64,000 nucleotides of DNA from an uncultured Pelagibacteraceae bacterium. Its GTDB lineage: Bacteria; Pseudomonadota; Alphaproteobacteria; Pelagibacterales; Pelagibacteraceae. Position 1 is the first letter of the stretch. The number at the start of each line of letters is the position of its first letter. Below are positions 52,666 through 61,149 of this stretch, piece after piece. The DNA lies in contig CACHWJ010000004.1 in assembly GCA_902583635.1 (NCBI GenBank), forward strand, positions 21,643-85,642, written 5' to 3'. Below the pieces are notes generated by a model. That model did no database searches. It was not told where the DNA came from and saw only the letters and a program-made list of their open reading frames with translations. The position numbers and the translations under genes are program-made.

Positions 52666-52681
52666 TTTAAAGTATTTTTAA

Positions 52682-53143
52682 ATGTTATTAAAAAGTTTTT
52701 CAGTTAAACAAGAGTGGGTTGACTATAACAATCATATGAATATGGCTTACTATGTTCTAATATTTGATCAAGCTTTGGAGGTTGCACTTGAAAATTTTAA
52801 AATGGGAGAAAGTTCAGCTAAAGATTTAAATAGAAGTACTATGGTAGTTGAAACAAACACTAAATATTTACGAGAAGTAAAGCAAGGTGAGGAAATAGAT
52901 ATTCATATGACTTATTTTGATCATGACAAGAAAAGGCTTCATATAAAAATGGAGATGATTGAAAAAAGTGAAAAAAAAATATCAGCAAACATAGAGTGGA
53001 TATCTCTATATATAGATTTAAAACAGAGAAAAGTCACCGAATTTGAGGAAGAAAAGTTAAAATTAATGGATAAGTTTATTGAGGATAATAAAACTAAATT
53101 CGTATCTGATGATCTTCTTTTTTCCTCAAAATTAAAGAAATAA
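52682..53143 (+). CDS. Hot-dog-fold acyl-CoA thioesterase
   Basis: The 153-residue protein has the 4HBT-type motif WVDYNNHMNMAYYV near residues 12-25, in which the aspartate and histidine are catalytic in related enzymes, and a VETNTKYLREV strand later. It is expected to hydrolyse an acyl-CoA thioester in the cytoplasm. Related proteins act on carnitine-derived CoA esters. Its place between two EamA genes and before the LLM operon could link it to that pathway, though no CoA ligase is in the group. Confidence 0.8.
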   Translation: MLLKSFSVKQEWVDYNNHMNMAYYVLIFDQALEVALENFKMGESSAKDLNRSTMVVETNTKYLREVKQGEEIDIHMTYFDHDKKRLHIKMEMIEKSEKKISANIEWISLYIDLKQRKVTEFEEEKLKLMDKFIEDNKTKFVSDDLLFSSKLKK

Positions 53144-53183
53144 TTAAATATTACAAATTCTAATAATTTGATATAGGTGCCCA

Positions 53184-54140
53184 ATGAGCACCAATAATAA
53201 TCCTAAAGGTATTATTTTAATTGTTACTGCAATGACATTTTTTTCAATGCAGGATGCATTGATTAAATTTATTTATGAACAAGCAGCACTTTATGAAATT
53301 TTTTTTGGAAGATATTTTGTTGCAGCCATTTTACTGTTTGGATATATAAAATTTAGAAATCAGAAAGTTTCACTAAAAACTTACTATCCTTCTTTAACAG
53401 TACTAAGAGTTTTACTACACTTTATTGCGTTTTCTGCTTTTTTTATCTCATTAACTTACATGCCACTAGCAACTGCTAATGCACTTTTTTTTTCCTCTCC
53501 ATTTTTTGTGTCAATTTTTGCAAAAGTATTTTTAAAAGAATTTATTGGAATTAGAAGATGGTCTGCAATTATATTTGGCTTTATTGGAGTTTATATAGTT
53601 TTAAATCCTGATTTTTCTAACTTTGAATATAAAAATTTATTACCAGTTTTCTCTGCTTTTTTTTATGCAGCTTCTATGACTATTACAAAATATACCTCTG
53701 ATAAAGACGATGTTAATACACAATTATTTTATTTTTATCTTATTGCTATAGCCTTGTGTGTAATAATTTTTATTTTTATGGGGAATGGCCAATTTAATAA
53801 TTCGAATTTCGACTCAACAACTCAGTTTATTTTTAGAGAATGGTTTTCAAATATTGAGTATACTTGGAAGTTTATTTTATTTTTTGGTTTTGTTGCTTCT
53901 ATTGCATTTGTATGCATTTTTTCTGCTTATATTGTAGCGTCTCCATCCGTGGTATCACTTTTTGAATATTCTTTAATTATTATGTCTATGATACCAGGGT
54001 TTTTATTGTTCAATGAAATTCCATCTTTAAGAACATTTTTAGGTGTTGCTTGTATTATAGCTGCTGGGATTTATATATATGTAAGGGAAAAAGCTAGAGA
54101 TCAATATATTGCCACAAAAACACCTTTAAGAAGATCATAA
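53184..54140 (+). CDS. EamA/DMT-family transporter
   Basis: The 318-residue protein has two EamA repeats and about ten helices; the first contains FFSMQDALIKFIYEQ, seen in the S-adenosylmethionine-transporter-like branch of the family. It is divergent in sequence from the EamA at 51799, so the pair is not a recent duplication. A charged tail ends in TPLRRS. Substrate unknown. The 128-base gap after it suggests a new promoter for the next gene. Confidence 0.83.
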   Translation: MSTNNNPKGIILIVTAMTFFSMQDALIKFIYEQAALYEIFFGRYFVAAILLFGYIKFRNQKVSLKTYYPSLTVLRVLLHFIAFSAFFISLTYMPLATANALFFSSPFFVSIFAKVFLKEFIGIRRWSAIIFGFIGVYIVLNPDFSNFEYKNLLPVFSAFFYAASMTITKYTSDKDDVNTQLFYFYLIAIALCVIIFIFMGNGQFNNSNFDSTTQFIFREWFSNIEYTWKFILFFGFVASIAFVCIFSAYIVASPSVVSLFEYSLIIMSMIPGFLLFNEIPSLRTFLGVACIIAAGIYIYVREKARDQYIATKTPLRRS

Positions 54141-54268
54141 AATTTTATTGAAACTCTACTTCACTAATAATAAGGTTCAAGTATAGAACGATACATAACT
54201 CGTCGTTAAATTCATATTTACGAAAGTGGGATCAATCGTCTTAGATTTGATTATTTAAGGAGGTTCGA

Positions 54269-55435
54269 ATGAAGTTTGGATATTTTTGCAACACCACTAA
54301 CTGGGATCACAAACCCTATAAACAATTACTAGATGAAACAAAAGAGATAACAACTTATTGTGATAAAAATAATTGGGACTCTATTTGGTATACTGAGCAT
54401 CATTTTAATCATGAAGGTATGGAGTCTTGCACTAATCCATTAATGATGGGTGTTGATGCAGCTGCTAGAACTAAACAAATAAAAATTGGACAGGCATGCA
54501 ATGTTATTACATTTCATAATCCTTTAAGACTAGCTGAAGATATTGCTTTGTTAGATCAATTATCTAATGGTAGAGCTCTAATTGGTATTGGAAGAGGAAT
54601 TTATGGAAGAGAGGCAATGAATTTAAATAAAGAAGCTGATCTTAAGGATCAAGCAAAAAATTTTAGACTGTTTGAAGAATCTCTTACAATAATGAAAAAA
54701 GCATGGACTGAAGAATTTTTTAGTCATAAAGGTGAATTCTATACTTATCCATCACCAAATTTTGTCTGGCAACACGATATGAGTCCTCCAAACAAAGAAT
54801 TTGTAGATATTGAAACAAACGAGATGAAAAAAATAAGTGTGGTTCCAAAACCTAAACAAAGCCCACACCCACCAATTTGGCAAGTAGTAGATGGCGCGAG
54901 ATCAATTGAATGGGCTGCACAAAATGGTTTGAACACTATTATGTGGATACCTACTGTTAAAGCTCTCAAAAAAAGATTTGAAATATTCAGAGATGCAAAG
55001 TCAAAAACAGAGAACAGAGAAGTTCCCCTAGGCGAAGGTATATCTTTAGTAAGAGATATGTTTGTTGCAGAAACAATGGAAGAAGCTGAAAAATTAGCAG
55101 GTGAACATATTATAAATTATATGAGATGGGTTTGTCATTGGCGAGGATTGGGAAATCATATGGACCCAGGTGAAGAATTGCCAGAAACAAAACATAAATT
55201 AGATTTATTAAATTATGAATTTTTACATAAAAGAAATTTATTGTTTGGTACTCCTGAGTATGTTGTTAATAAAATTAATGAACTTAAATCAGAGTTGAAT
55301 TTGCAAAATCTCCAAGTTTGGTCTAACTTTCCTGGAATAGACCATGAAGCTTGTATGAGGAGTATTAAATTGTTTAATGACGAAGTAATTCCAAAAATAA
55401 ATTTAGATAGCTCTAATATAGAAAAAGCAAGTTAA
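54269..55435 (+). CDS. LLM-class flavin-dependent oxidoreductase
   Basis: The 388-residue luciferase-like protein has the TIM-barrel flavin signature (WYTEHHF near residue 45, TNPLMMG, RLAEDIALLDQLSNGRALIGIGRG). Such enzymes use reduced FMN and oxygen to hydroxylate or cleave organic substrates, often ring nitrogen compounds, and need a flavin reductase, which is not seen next to it. It begins with an unusually complete AAGGAGG ribosome site (54257-54263), so high expression is likely. It is the first gene of a four-gene operon coupled by TAATG. Confidence 0.87.
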   Translation: MKFGYFCNTTNWDHKPYKQLLDETKEITTYCDKNNWDSIWYTEHHFNHEGMESCTNPLMMGVDAAARTKQIKIGQACNVITFHNPLRLAEDIALLDQLSNGRALIGIGRGIYGREAMNLNKEADLKDQAKNFRLFEESLTIMKKAWTEEFFSHKGEFYTYPSPNFVWQHDMSPPNKEFVDIETNEMKKISVVPKPKQSPHPPIWQVVDGARSIEWAAQNGLNTIMWIPTVKALKKRFEIFRDAKSKTENREVPLGEGISLVRDMFVAETMEEAEKLAGEHIINYMRWVCHWRGLGNHMDPGEELPETKHKLDLLNYEFLHKRNLLFGTPEYVVNKINELKSELNLQNLQVWSNFPGIDHEACMRSIKLFNDEVIPKINLDSSNIEKAS

Positions 55436-56019
55436 TGAATTTAGAAATAAGAAAGTTTACAAAGTTTGTAGACAAAACTTATATTGAAGGTGGAAAAAAA
55501 GCTAAGGAACCAGTTTTATTAGTTTCTGTAGCTGCAGTTTTTAAAAATCCATGGCACGGGCAAGGTTTTGTTGAAGACCTTAGACCAACTATTTTAGATT
55601 TAGCACCTAAACTCGGGGATATGCTAGTGCCTGAATTAATTAAAGAGATGGGTTCACCTGATAAAATACTTGCATACGGAAAAGCTGGGGTTGTCGGGTT
55701 AAACGGAGAGATAGAGCATGCATCAGCATTTATACATACATTAAGATTTGGGAATAAATTTAGAGATGCTGTAGGCGGTACATCTTATTTAAGTTTTACA
55801 AATACAAGAGGACCGGCTGGTTCAAAAATATCAATTCCAATGATGCACAAAACAGACTCTGGTTTAAGACCATACTATTTAACTCATGAGTTCACAATTC
55901 ACGACGCACCATTTGATGACGAAGTTGTAATAGCTATAGGAGGTGCTTCAAGTGGAAGAGCTCATGCAAGAACAGGTGATAGATATCAAGATATGAAAGA
56001 GATGGGCATTAAAAATTAA
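55435..56019 (+). CDS. DUF1185 "amino acid synthesis" family protein
   Basis: The 194-residue protein matches the DUF1185 group (PF06684): EPVLLVSVAAVFKNPWHG, YGKAGVVGLNGEIEHASA and VIAIGGASSGRAHARTGDR. No biochemical function is established for the family as far as I know, and its common name is historical. It overlaps the LLM stop by one base, so it is probably needed in equal amounts. Conserved histidine, aspartate and arginine residues suggest an enzyme acting on the LLM product. Confidence 0.8.
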   Translation: MNLEIRKFTKFVDKTYIEGGKKAKEPVLLVSVAAVFKNPWHGQGFVEDLRPTILDLAPKLGDMLVPELIKEMGSPDKILAYGKAGVVGLNGEIEHASAFIHTLRFGNKFRDAVGGTSYLSFTNTRGPAGSKISIPMMHKTDSGLRPYYLTHEFTIHDAPFDDEVVIAIGGASSGRAHARTGDRYQDMKEMGIKN

Positions 56020-56022
56020 AAA

Positions 56023-56808
56023 ATGCCTTATAATTTTGATAAAAGTCAAAATCATTATTATTTTAACAATAAAAATTCGGTTCCATTAATTTTTATACAC
56101 GGACTTGGATTAAATCAATCAATGTGGAAACCCCAAATTGATTTTTTTAAAAATAACTCTTTTGTAACATATGATCTTTTAGGACACGGAAAGACCCCTT
56201 TTGGTGAAAATATACTAACAATGAGAAAATTTGCTAGCCAATTATTAGTTTTGATTGAGAATTTGAAAATAGATAAATTTCATTTAATTGGTTTTTCTAT
56301 TGGAGCATTAGTTGCAATTGAGTTTGCTACAAACTATGAAAAATATTTAAATTCTTTGACTTTAATTTCTACAACTTACAAAAGGTCAAACAATGAAAGG
56401 CAAAAAGTAATTGATAGAGTAAATTTAGCAAAAAAAAATATGCCTATTTCCCAAATGGCAATGAAAAGATGGTTTTCTGACGACTATCTTAAAAAAAATC
56501 CTGATCTATATGAAGAATTCCTAATAACTCTCAACAAAGAGGGAGTTGACCAGGAGAATTTTATTAAAGCTTACGAATTATTTGCAAATTATAGAGATAG
56601 CCCAGAAAAAGTAAAAAAAATAAAAACTAACACCTTAATAATTGCAGGTTCAGAGGATACAGGGTCTACTCCAAATATGTCTAAAAATTTAAATAAAGAT
56701 ATTCAAAATTCGCGATATTTAGAAATTAAAAATGGTAAACACTTCACCACTATTGAATATGCAGATGAAGTAAATAATGCAATAATGAAACATTTAAATA
56801 ATGCCTGA
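56023..56808 (+). CDS. Alpha/beta hydrolase
   Basis: The 261-residue hydrolase has the oxyanion HGLGLNQSMW block, nucleophile serine in GFSIGAL (about residue 95), an aspartate in GSEDTGS (about 212) and a C-terminal histidine in GKHFTTIE. It resembles PcaD-like lactonases and ester hydrolases. It starts three bases after the DUF1185 stop and its end overlaps the aldehyde dehydrogenase by eight bases. It probably opens a lactone, ester or amide formed by the flavin enzyme. The exact substrate is unknown. Confidence 0.83.
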   Translation: MPYNFDKSQNHYYFNNKNSVPLIFIHGLGLNQSMWKPQIDFFKNNSFVTYDLLGHGKTPFGENILTMRKFASQLLVLIENLKIDKFHLIGFSIGALVAIEFATNYEKYLNSLTLISTTYKRSNNERQKVIDRVNLAKKNMPISQMAMKRWFSDDYLKKNPDLYEEFLITLNKEGVDQENFIKAYELFANYRDSPEKVKKIKTNTLIIAGSEDTGSTPNMSKNLNKDIQNSRYLEIKNGKHFTTIEYADEVNNAIMKHLNNA

Positions 56809-58282
56809 ACTTAAAAAATATAAAATGTTTATAAATGGAGAGTGGGTAGACTCTGAAAGCAAAAAAACTTTTGAGACTTTGAACCCTGAAAACAATGAAC
56901 CATGGGCAATCGTACCTGAAGCAAGCGCAAAGGATGTTGACAGAGCCGTTAAAGCTGCACAAAAAGCTTTTGAAGGTGAATGGCCAAAATTACTTCCAAG
57001 AGATAGAGCAAAATTTTTAAGAGCAATTGCTGATCAGTTAAGAAAAAATGCTGAAATGCTGGGTGAGATAGAAACAATTGATACAGGAAAACTTTTTAGA
57101 GAGACAAAACAGCAAGCAGTTTATATTGCTGAATACTATGATTATTATGCAGGATTAGCCGATAAAGTTGAGGGCACGGTTCTTCCAATAGACAAACCTA
57201 ATGTGCAAGCGATAACGACAAGAATACCAATCGGTGTTGTTGCTGCAATCATTCCATGGAACTCTCAAATGTTTTTAACAGCAACTAAATTAGCACCAGC
57301 TCTAGCAATGGGAAATACTGTAGTTATAAAATCTTCAGAGCTTGCACCTGCAGTCTTATTTGAATTTGCAAAGCTTGTTGAAAAAACTGGAATACCTAAA
57401 GGAGTAGTTAATATCATTACAGGATTTGGTGATCCGTGTGGTAAAACTTTAACAACACATAATCTTGTTGAAAAAATTGCTTTTACCGGAGGACCAGAAA
57501 CTGCAAGACGTATCATTAAAAATTCAGCAGAAAATCTCTCAGAGGTAAGTTTAGAGCTTGGTGGAAAAAGTCCAGTAGCTGTATTTGACGATGCCGAACA
57601 AGAAAATGCAATTAACGGAATAACTGCTGGAATATTTGGTGCGAGTGGACAAAGTTGTATTGCAGGTTCAAGACTTTATATCCAAAAAGGAATTTATAAT
57701 GAATTTCTAGATAAACTTTCTAGCACAGCATCCAAAATAAAAATAGGAGCTCCAATGGATCTAGATACAGAGATGGGTCCTTTAAGTAATTTTAAACAAT
57801 TAGAAACAATTGAAAAAAATATAAAAGATACAATAGATCAAGGTGGAAAGATTAAATGTGGTGGTAAAAGAGATTCTTTTTCAAATAAAGGTTATTATTT
57901 CCCTCCAACAATTATTGAATGCGATAATCATAATCTGCCTACTGCAGAAAATGAATTATTTGGGCCTGTATTGTCAGTAATGAAATTTGATACTGAGGAT
58001 GAAGTAATTAGTAAAATGAACGATAATCAATATGGTTTATCATCTGGCGTTTACACAAGTAATTTATCCAGAGGGATGCGTGTTTCCAAAGCAATTAGAG
58101 CTGGAATTACTTTTGTAAATACCTATAGACTAATTTCACCTTCGGCTCCATTTGGAGGTATAAAAGATAGTGGTTACGGCAAAGAAGCTGGGATAGATTC
58201 TATTAAAGATTACACAAGAGTAAAAACGACCTGGTTTTATACATCTGATGAACCGTCATTAGATCCATTCTCAATTAGATAA
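56801..58282 (+). CDS. NAD(P)-dependent aldehyde dehydrogenase
   Basis: The 493-residue enzyme has the VSLELGGKSPVAVF base block, catalytic cysteine in ASGQSCIAGS and PWNSQM near residue 148. It differs clearly from the aldehyde dehydrogenase at 39164. As the last gene of the LLM operon it would convert the final aldehyde to an acid for central metabolism. The overlap with the hydrolase gene indicates translational coupling. Confidence 0.87.
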   Translation: MPELKKYKMFINGEWVDSESKKTFETLNPENNEPWAIVPEASAKDVDRAVKAAQKAFEGEWPKLLPRDRAKFLRAIADQLRKNAEMLGEIETIDTGKLFRETKQQAVYIAEYYDYYAGLADKVEGTVLPIDKPNVQAITTRIPIGVVAAIIPWNSQMFLTATKLAPALAMGNTVVIKSSELAPAVLFEFAKLVEKTGIPKGVVNIITGFGDPCGKTLTTHNLVEKIAFTGGPETARRIIKNSAENLSEVSLELGGKSPVAVFDDAEQENAINGITAGIFGASGQSCIAGSRLYIQKGIYNEFLDKLSSTASKIKIGAPMDLDTEMGPLSNFKQLETIEKNIKDTIDQGGKIKCGGKRDSFSNKGYYFPPTIIECDNHNLPTAENELFGPVLSVMKFDTEDEVISKMNDNQYGLSSGVYTSNLSRGMRVSKAIRAGITFVNTYRLISPSAPFGGIKDSGYGKEAGIDSIKDYTRVKTTWFYTSDEPSLDPFSIR

Positions 58283-58291
58283 ATCATTTTC

Positions 58292-58321
58292 TTGCGATAA
58301 ACTGCTTTAAAATATGATAAT
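58292..58321 (+). promoter_or_regulatory. Weak candidate promoter for the binding-protein gene
   Basis: TTGCGA (58292-58297) and GATAAT (58316-58321) are 18 bases apart. They lie at the start of the 111-base gap before 58394. The match is modest in AT-rich DNA. Confidence 0.3.
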
Positions 58322-58393
58322 TTAGTCATTGAATATTTAAATTATTCATAATTAAATTAGCTTTTATAAATTGTTAACAATTAAAGAGGGAAT

Positions 58394-59620
58394 ATGGCAA
58401 AAAATAAAGGATTACTAATTGCAGTTGCTGTCGTAGTAGTTGCTGTAATTATATATTTTTCTACTCAACAATCAAAAGTTTCTAAAACTGGAGTTGGTGG
58501 AGAAATTAAAATGGGAATAATATTAGGTTTTACAGGTCCAATTGAATCTTTAACACCTGCTATGGCCGATTCAGCAGAACTAGCTTTTAAAGAAGCATCA
58601 GACTCTGGTTCATTATTGGGTGGAGCTACAATTTCACCAATGAGAGCAGACTCAACATGTGTTGACTCAGCAGCAGCAACGGCTGCAGCAGAAGGATTAA
58701 TTTCAGGTGGTGTGGCTGCTATTATGGGAGCTGATTGTTCTGGTGTAACGGGTGCTATTGCAACTAATGTTGCAGTTCCAAACGGTGTTGTGATGATTTC
58801 TCCGTCTGCAACATCTCCTGGTTTGACAACACTAGATGATAAAGGTTTCTTTTTTAGAACAGCACCTTCTGATGCAAGAGGTGGTCAAATCTTAGCTGAT
58901 ATTACAAAAGATAGAGGTATTAACAGTGTAGCAATTACTTATACAAATAATGACTACGGAAAAGGTTTAGCAGATGTTTATGAAGCTGCAGTAAAAGCAC
59001 ATGGAATAACAGTTACAACTGTTACAGCTCATGAAGATGGAAAAGCTGATTACTCATCTGAAGCTGCAACACTTGCATCAGCTGGAGGCGATGCTTTAAC
59101 TGTTATTGGTTATCTTGATCAAGGAGGAAAAGGAGTAATTCAAGCATCATTAGATGCAGGATCCTTTGACACATTCATTATGTCAGATGGTATGATTGGT
59201 CAATCTATAGTTGATGCTATTGGTGCAGATTTAGATAAATCTTTTGGATCTTTACCAGGTTCAACTGGAAAAGGTGCAGGAGTTTTTGCAGAAGTAGCAA
59301 AAACCGCTGGAATAGATTCATCTGGACCATACACCGGAGAGTCATATGATGCTGCTGCTTTGATTGTTTTAGCAATGCAAGCAGGTAATTCTGCAGATCG
59401 AGCTTCTATTGCAAAAAATGTAATGGATGTTGCTAATGCTCCTGGAACAAAAATTTATCCAGGTGAACTTAAAAAAGGATTAGATTTACTTGCTGAAGGT
59501 AAAAAAGTTAATTACGAAGGTGCCACAGGAGTAACTTTTACGGATGTTGGTGAAGCAGAGGGATCTTTTTTAGAAAAAGAAATCAGTGGTGGAAAATTTG
59601 AAACTGCTAAACAGAGATAG
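58394..59620 (+). CDS. Branched-chain-amino-acid-type ABC substrate-binding protein
   Basis: The 408-residue periplasmic-binding protein type I (LivK-like) starts after an AGAGGG ribosome site. Its N-terminus has a hydrophobic helix (LLIAVAVVVVAVIIYF, residues 7-22) but no clear cleavage site, so it may stay anchored in the membrane. The ligand domain includes KMGIILGFTGPIESL and YTNNDYGKGLADVYE. The permease and ATPase genes lie on the other strand and end toward it. It may bind the substrate of the LLM operon just upstream instead of leucine or isoleucine. Confidence 0.87.
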   Translation: MAKNKGLLIAVAVVVVAVIIYFSTQQSKVSKTGVGGEIKMGIILGFTGPIESLTPAMADSAELAFKEASDSGSLLGGATISPMRADSTCVDSAAATAAAEGLISGGVAAIMGADCSGVTGAIATNVAVPNGVVMISPSATSPGLTTLDDKGFFFRTAPSDARGGQILADITKDRGINSVAITYTNNDYGKGLADVYEAAVKAHGITVTTVTAHEDGKADYSSEAATLASAGGDALTVIGYLDQGGKGVIQASLDAGSFDTFIMSDGMIGQSIVDAIGADLDKSFGSLPGSTGKGAGVFAEVAKTAGIDSSGPYTGESYDAAALIVLAMQAGNSADRASIAKNVMDVANAPGTKIYPGELKKGLDLLAEGKKVNYEGATGVTFTDVGEAEGSFLEKEISGGKFETAKQR

Positions 59621-59642
59621 TTTTAAATAATCTGAATATTAA

Positions 59643-59676
59643 AAAAACCCCGGTTGATCTTATGACCGGGGTTTTT
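59643..59676. terminator. Bidirectional terminator
   Basis: Arms AAAAACCCCGGT (59643-59654) and ACCGGGGTTTTT (59665-59676) form a GC-rich stem with flanking A and T tracts. It can stop both the binding-protein transcript and the opposing liv transcript. Confidence 0.95.
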
Positions 59677-59701
59677 ACCAATTAATAAATTATTACTTTT
59701 T

Positions 59702-59773
59702 TTAAAAGAACAAATATTTATCGGCTATATATAATGCCCAAGCAAAAGCGGCACCTAAAATTATATATTTCAT
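59702..59773 (-). CDS. Possible 23-residue membrane microprotein at the end of the liv operon
   Basis: An ATG at 59773, five bases after the livM stop, opens a 23-codon frame ending at 59702, inside the livM transcript and before the terminator. The product (MKYIILGAAF start, YLFF end) is almost entirely hydrophobic with a central tryptophan and a DK pair, suitable for one membrane helix. No clear ribosome site separates it from livM, so reinitiation would be needed. Its short length makes chance possible. Confidence 0.4.
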   Translation of the reverse strand: MKYIILGAAFAWALYIADKYLFF

Positions 59774-59778
59774 CGTTA

Positions 59779-61149
59779 TTACTTTATGTCTATTTTTTCA
59801 GGAAGTATACCTTTAGGTCTGTACCTCATAATTAATAATAGCCCTAAACCCATCATTAAAAATCTAAAATAAGGAACACTCTCAATTAAATGAACTTTAA
59901 GAGAATTCGTGGCTGGAATGCCAACTGTAAAAAAGTTTATTAAAAATAAAGCTATTGGAGCAGACTCAATCCATAAAAACCAAACTGCAAACCCTCCCAA
60001 TATAGCTCCAAAATTATTTCCACTTCCCCCAACAATAACCATAACCCATATCAAAAAAGTATATCTCATAGGTCTGTAACTTCCTGGGGTAAACAATCCA
60101 TCTTGTGTGACTAACATTGCTCCTGCAATTCCGACAATTGCTGAACCTAAAATAAAAATTAATAAATGCTGTTTAACAACATTTTTTCCCATAGCATTAG
60201 CTGCTTCCTCATTATCTCTAATGGCTCTCATCATCCTACCCCATGGAGAGTAAAGAGCCTTTTGTGTAAGGATTAATAAAATAATTACTACTATTAAAAA
60301 TAATCCTGAATAGCAAAGTTTTACAAAGACCGAAGAGCCTTCAATTACAAGTTGGTTTAATGTAGCTTGTCGATCAGATAAATTAGAGATTAATTCTAAT
60401 TTTCCAGAGTTAAATTTTTCAACCAAATTTATAAACCAATCTGTTGTTTGAAGATCTACTTCATAAGGAGCAGGCCTTTTAAGTCCAATTACATTTTTAA
60501 CACCTCTAGTTAACCAGTCCTCATGTTTTATAATTGCTATGACAATTTCTGAAATTAAAAGAGTAGCAATCGCTAAATAGTCTGCTCTCAAGCCTAAGGC
60601 TACTTTTCCAACAATAAACGCCAAACCTCCTGCAAAAAAAGCACCAACAATCCATGAAAAAATAATTGGTAATCCAAAACCACCTAAAAAACCAGTCTTG
60701 GCTGGATTAACTGCTTCAATAGCTTCTATACCTGGCTCTGCTGAAAATCTTATTAATAAAATTCCTGAGATAATTATTACAGCAATACTGTATGTTCTTA
60801 TTTTGGATTTATTAAATCTTTTTAAAATAAATCTTATTATTAATACCATTGCTATGATAAGCCAGAGAGACATCAGTATATCAAAACCTCCAGCGCTCCA
60901 TGCTTCTTGAACTGGATCAACAGAAATTAAAACTGCAGCTAGTCCTCCTAAAGCTGTATATCCCATGATTCCAAAATTTATTAATCCCGCATAGCCCCAT
61001 TGAATATTTGCGCCCATAGTCATAACTGCAGATATTAAACAGAGGTTAAAGATAGATAATGCAATATTCCAAGATTGAAAAATTCCAACCAATATTATTA
61101 AGGCCATCATAATACTGTATGCTGCAATTACATTTAAATTCTTTCTCAC
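59779..61149 (-). CDS. livM: Branched-chain-amino-acid-type ABC permease
   Basis: The 456-residue permease has the LivM blocks GYAGLINFGIMGYTALGG and RMMRAIRDNEEAANAMGKN. It is longer than most LivM proteins because of an extra soluble stretch between helices (about residues 215-275, from HEDWLTRGVKNVIG on) and additional hydrophobic segments near 90-130. It overlaps livH by four bases (ATGA). It forms the channel with LivH and works with the two ATPases upstream. Confidence 0.88.
   Translation of the reverse strand: MRKNLNVIAAYSIMMALIILVGIFQSWNIALSIFNLCLISAVMTMGANIQWGYAGLINFGIMGYTALGGLAAVLISVDPVQEAWSAGGFDILMSLWLIIAMVLIIRFILKRFNKSKIRTYSIAVIIISGILLIRFSAEPGIEAIEAVNPAKTGFLGGFGLPIIFSWIVGAFFAGGLAFIVGKVALGLRADYLAIATLLISEIVIAIIKHEDWLTRGVKNVIGLKRPAPYEVDLQTTDWFINLVEKFNSGKLELISNLSDRQATLNQLVIEGSSVFVKLCYSGLFLIVVIILLILTQKALYSPWGRMMRAIRDNEEAANAMGKNVVKQHLLIFILGSAIVGIAGAMLVTQDGLFTPGSYRPMRYTFLIWVMVIVGGSGNNFGAILGGFAVWFLWIESAPIALFLINFFTVGIPATNSLKVHLIESVPYFRFLMMGLGLLLIMRYRPKGILPEKIDIK

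Noticed and set aside
54187-54207. Five-base inverted repeat before the LLM gene
   Set aside because: Arms AACGA/TCGTT are short and the loop is 11 bases; not enough for an operator call.
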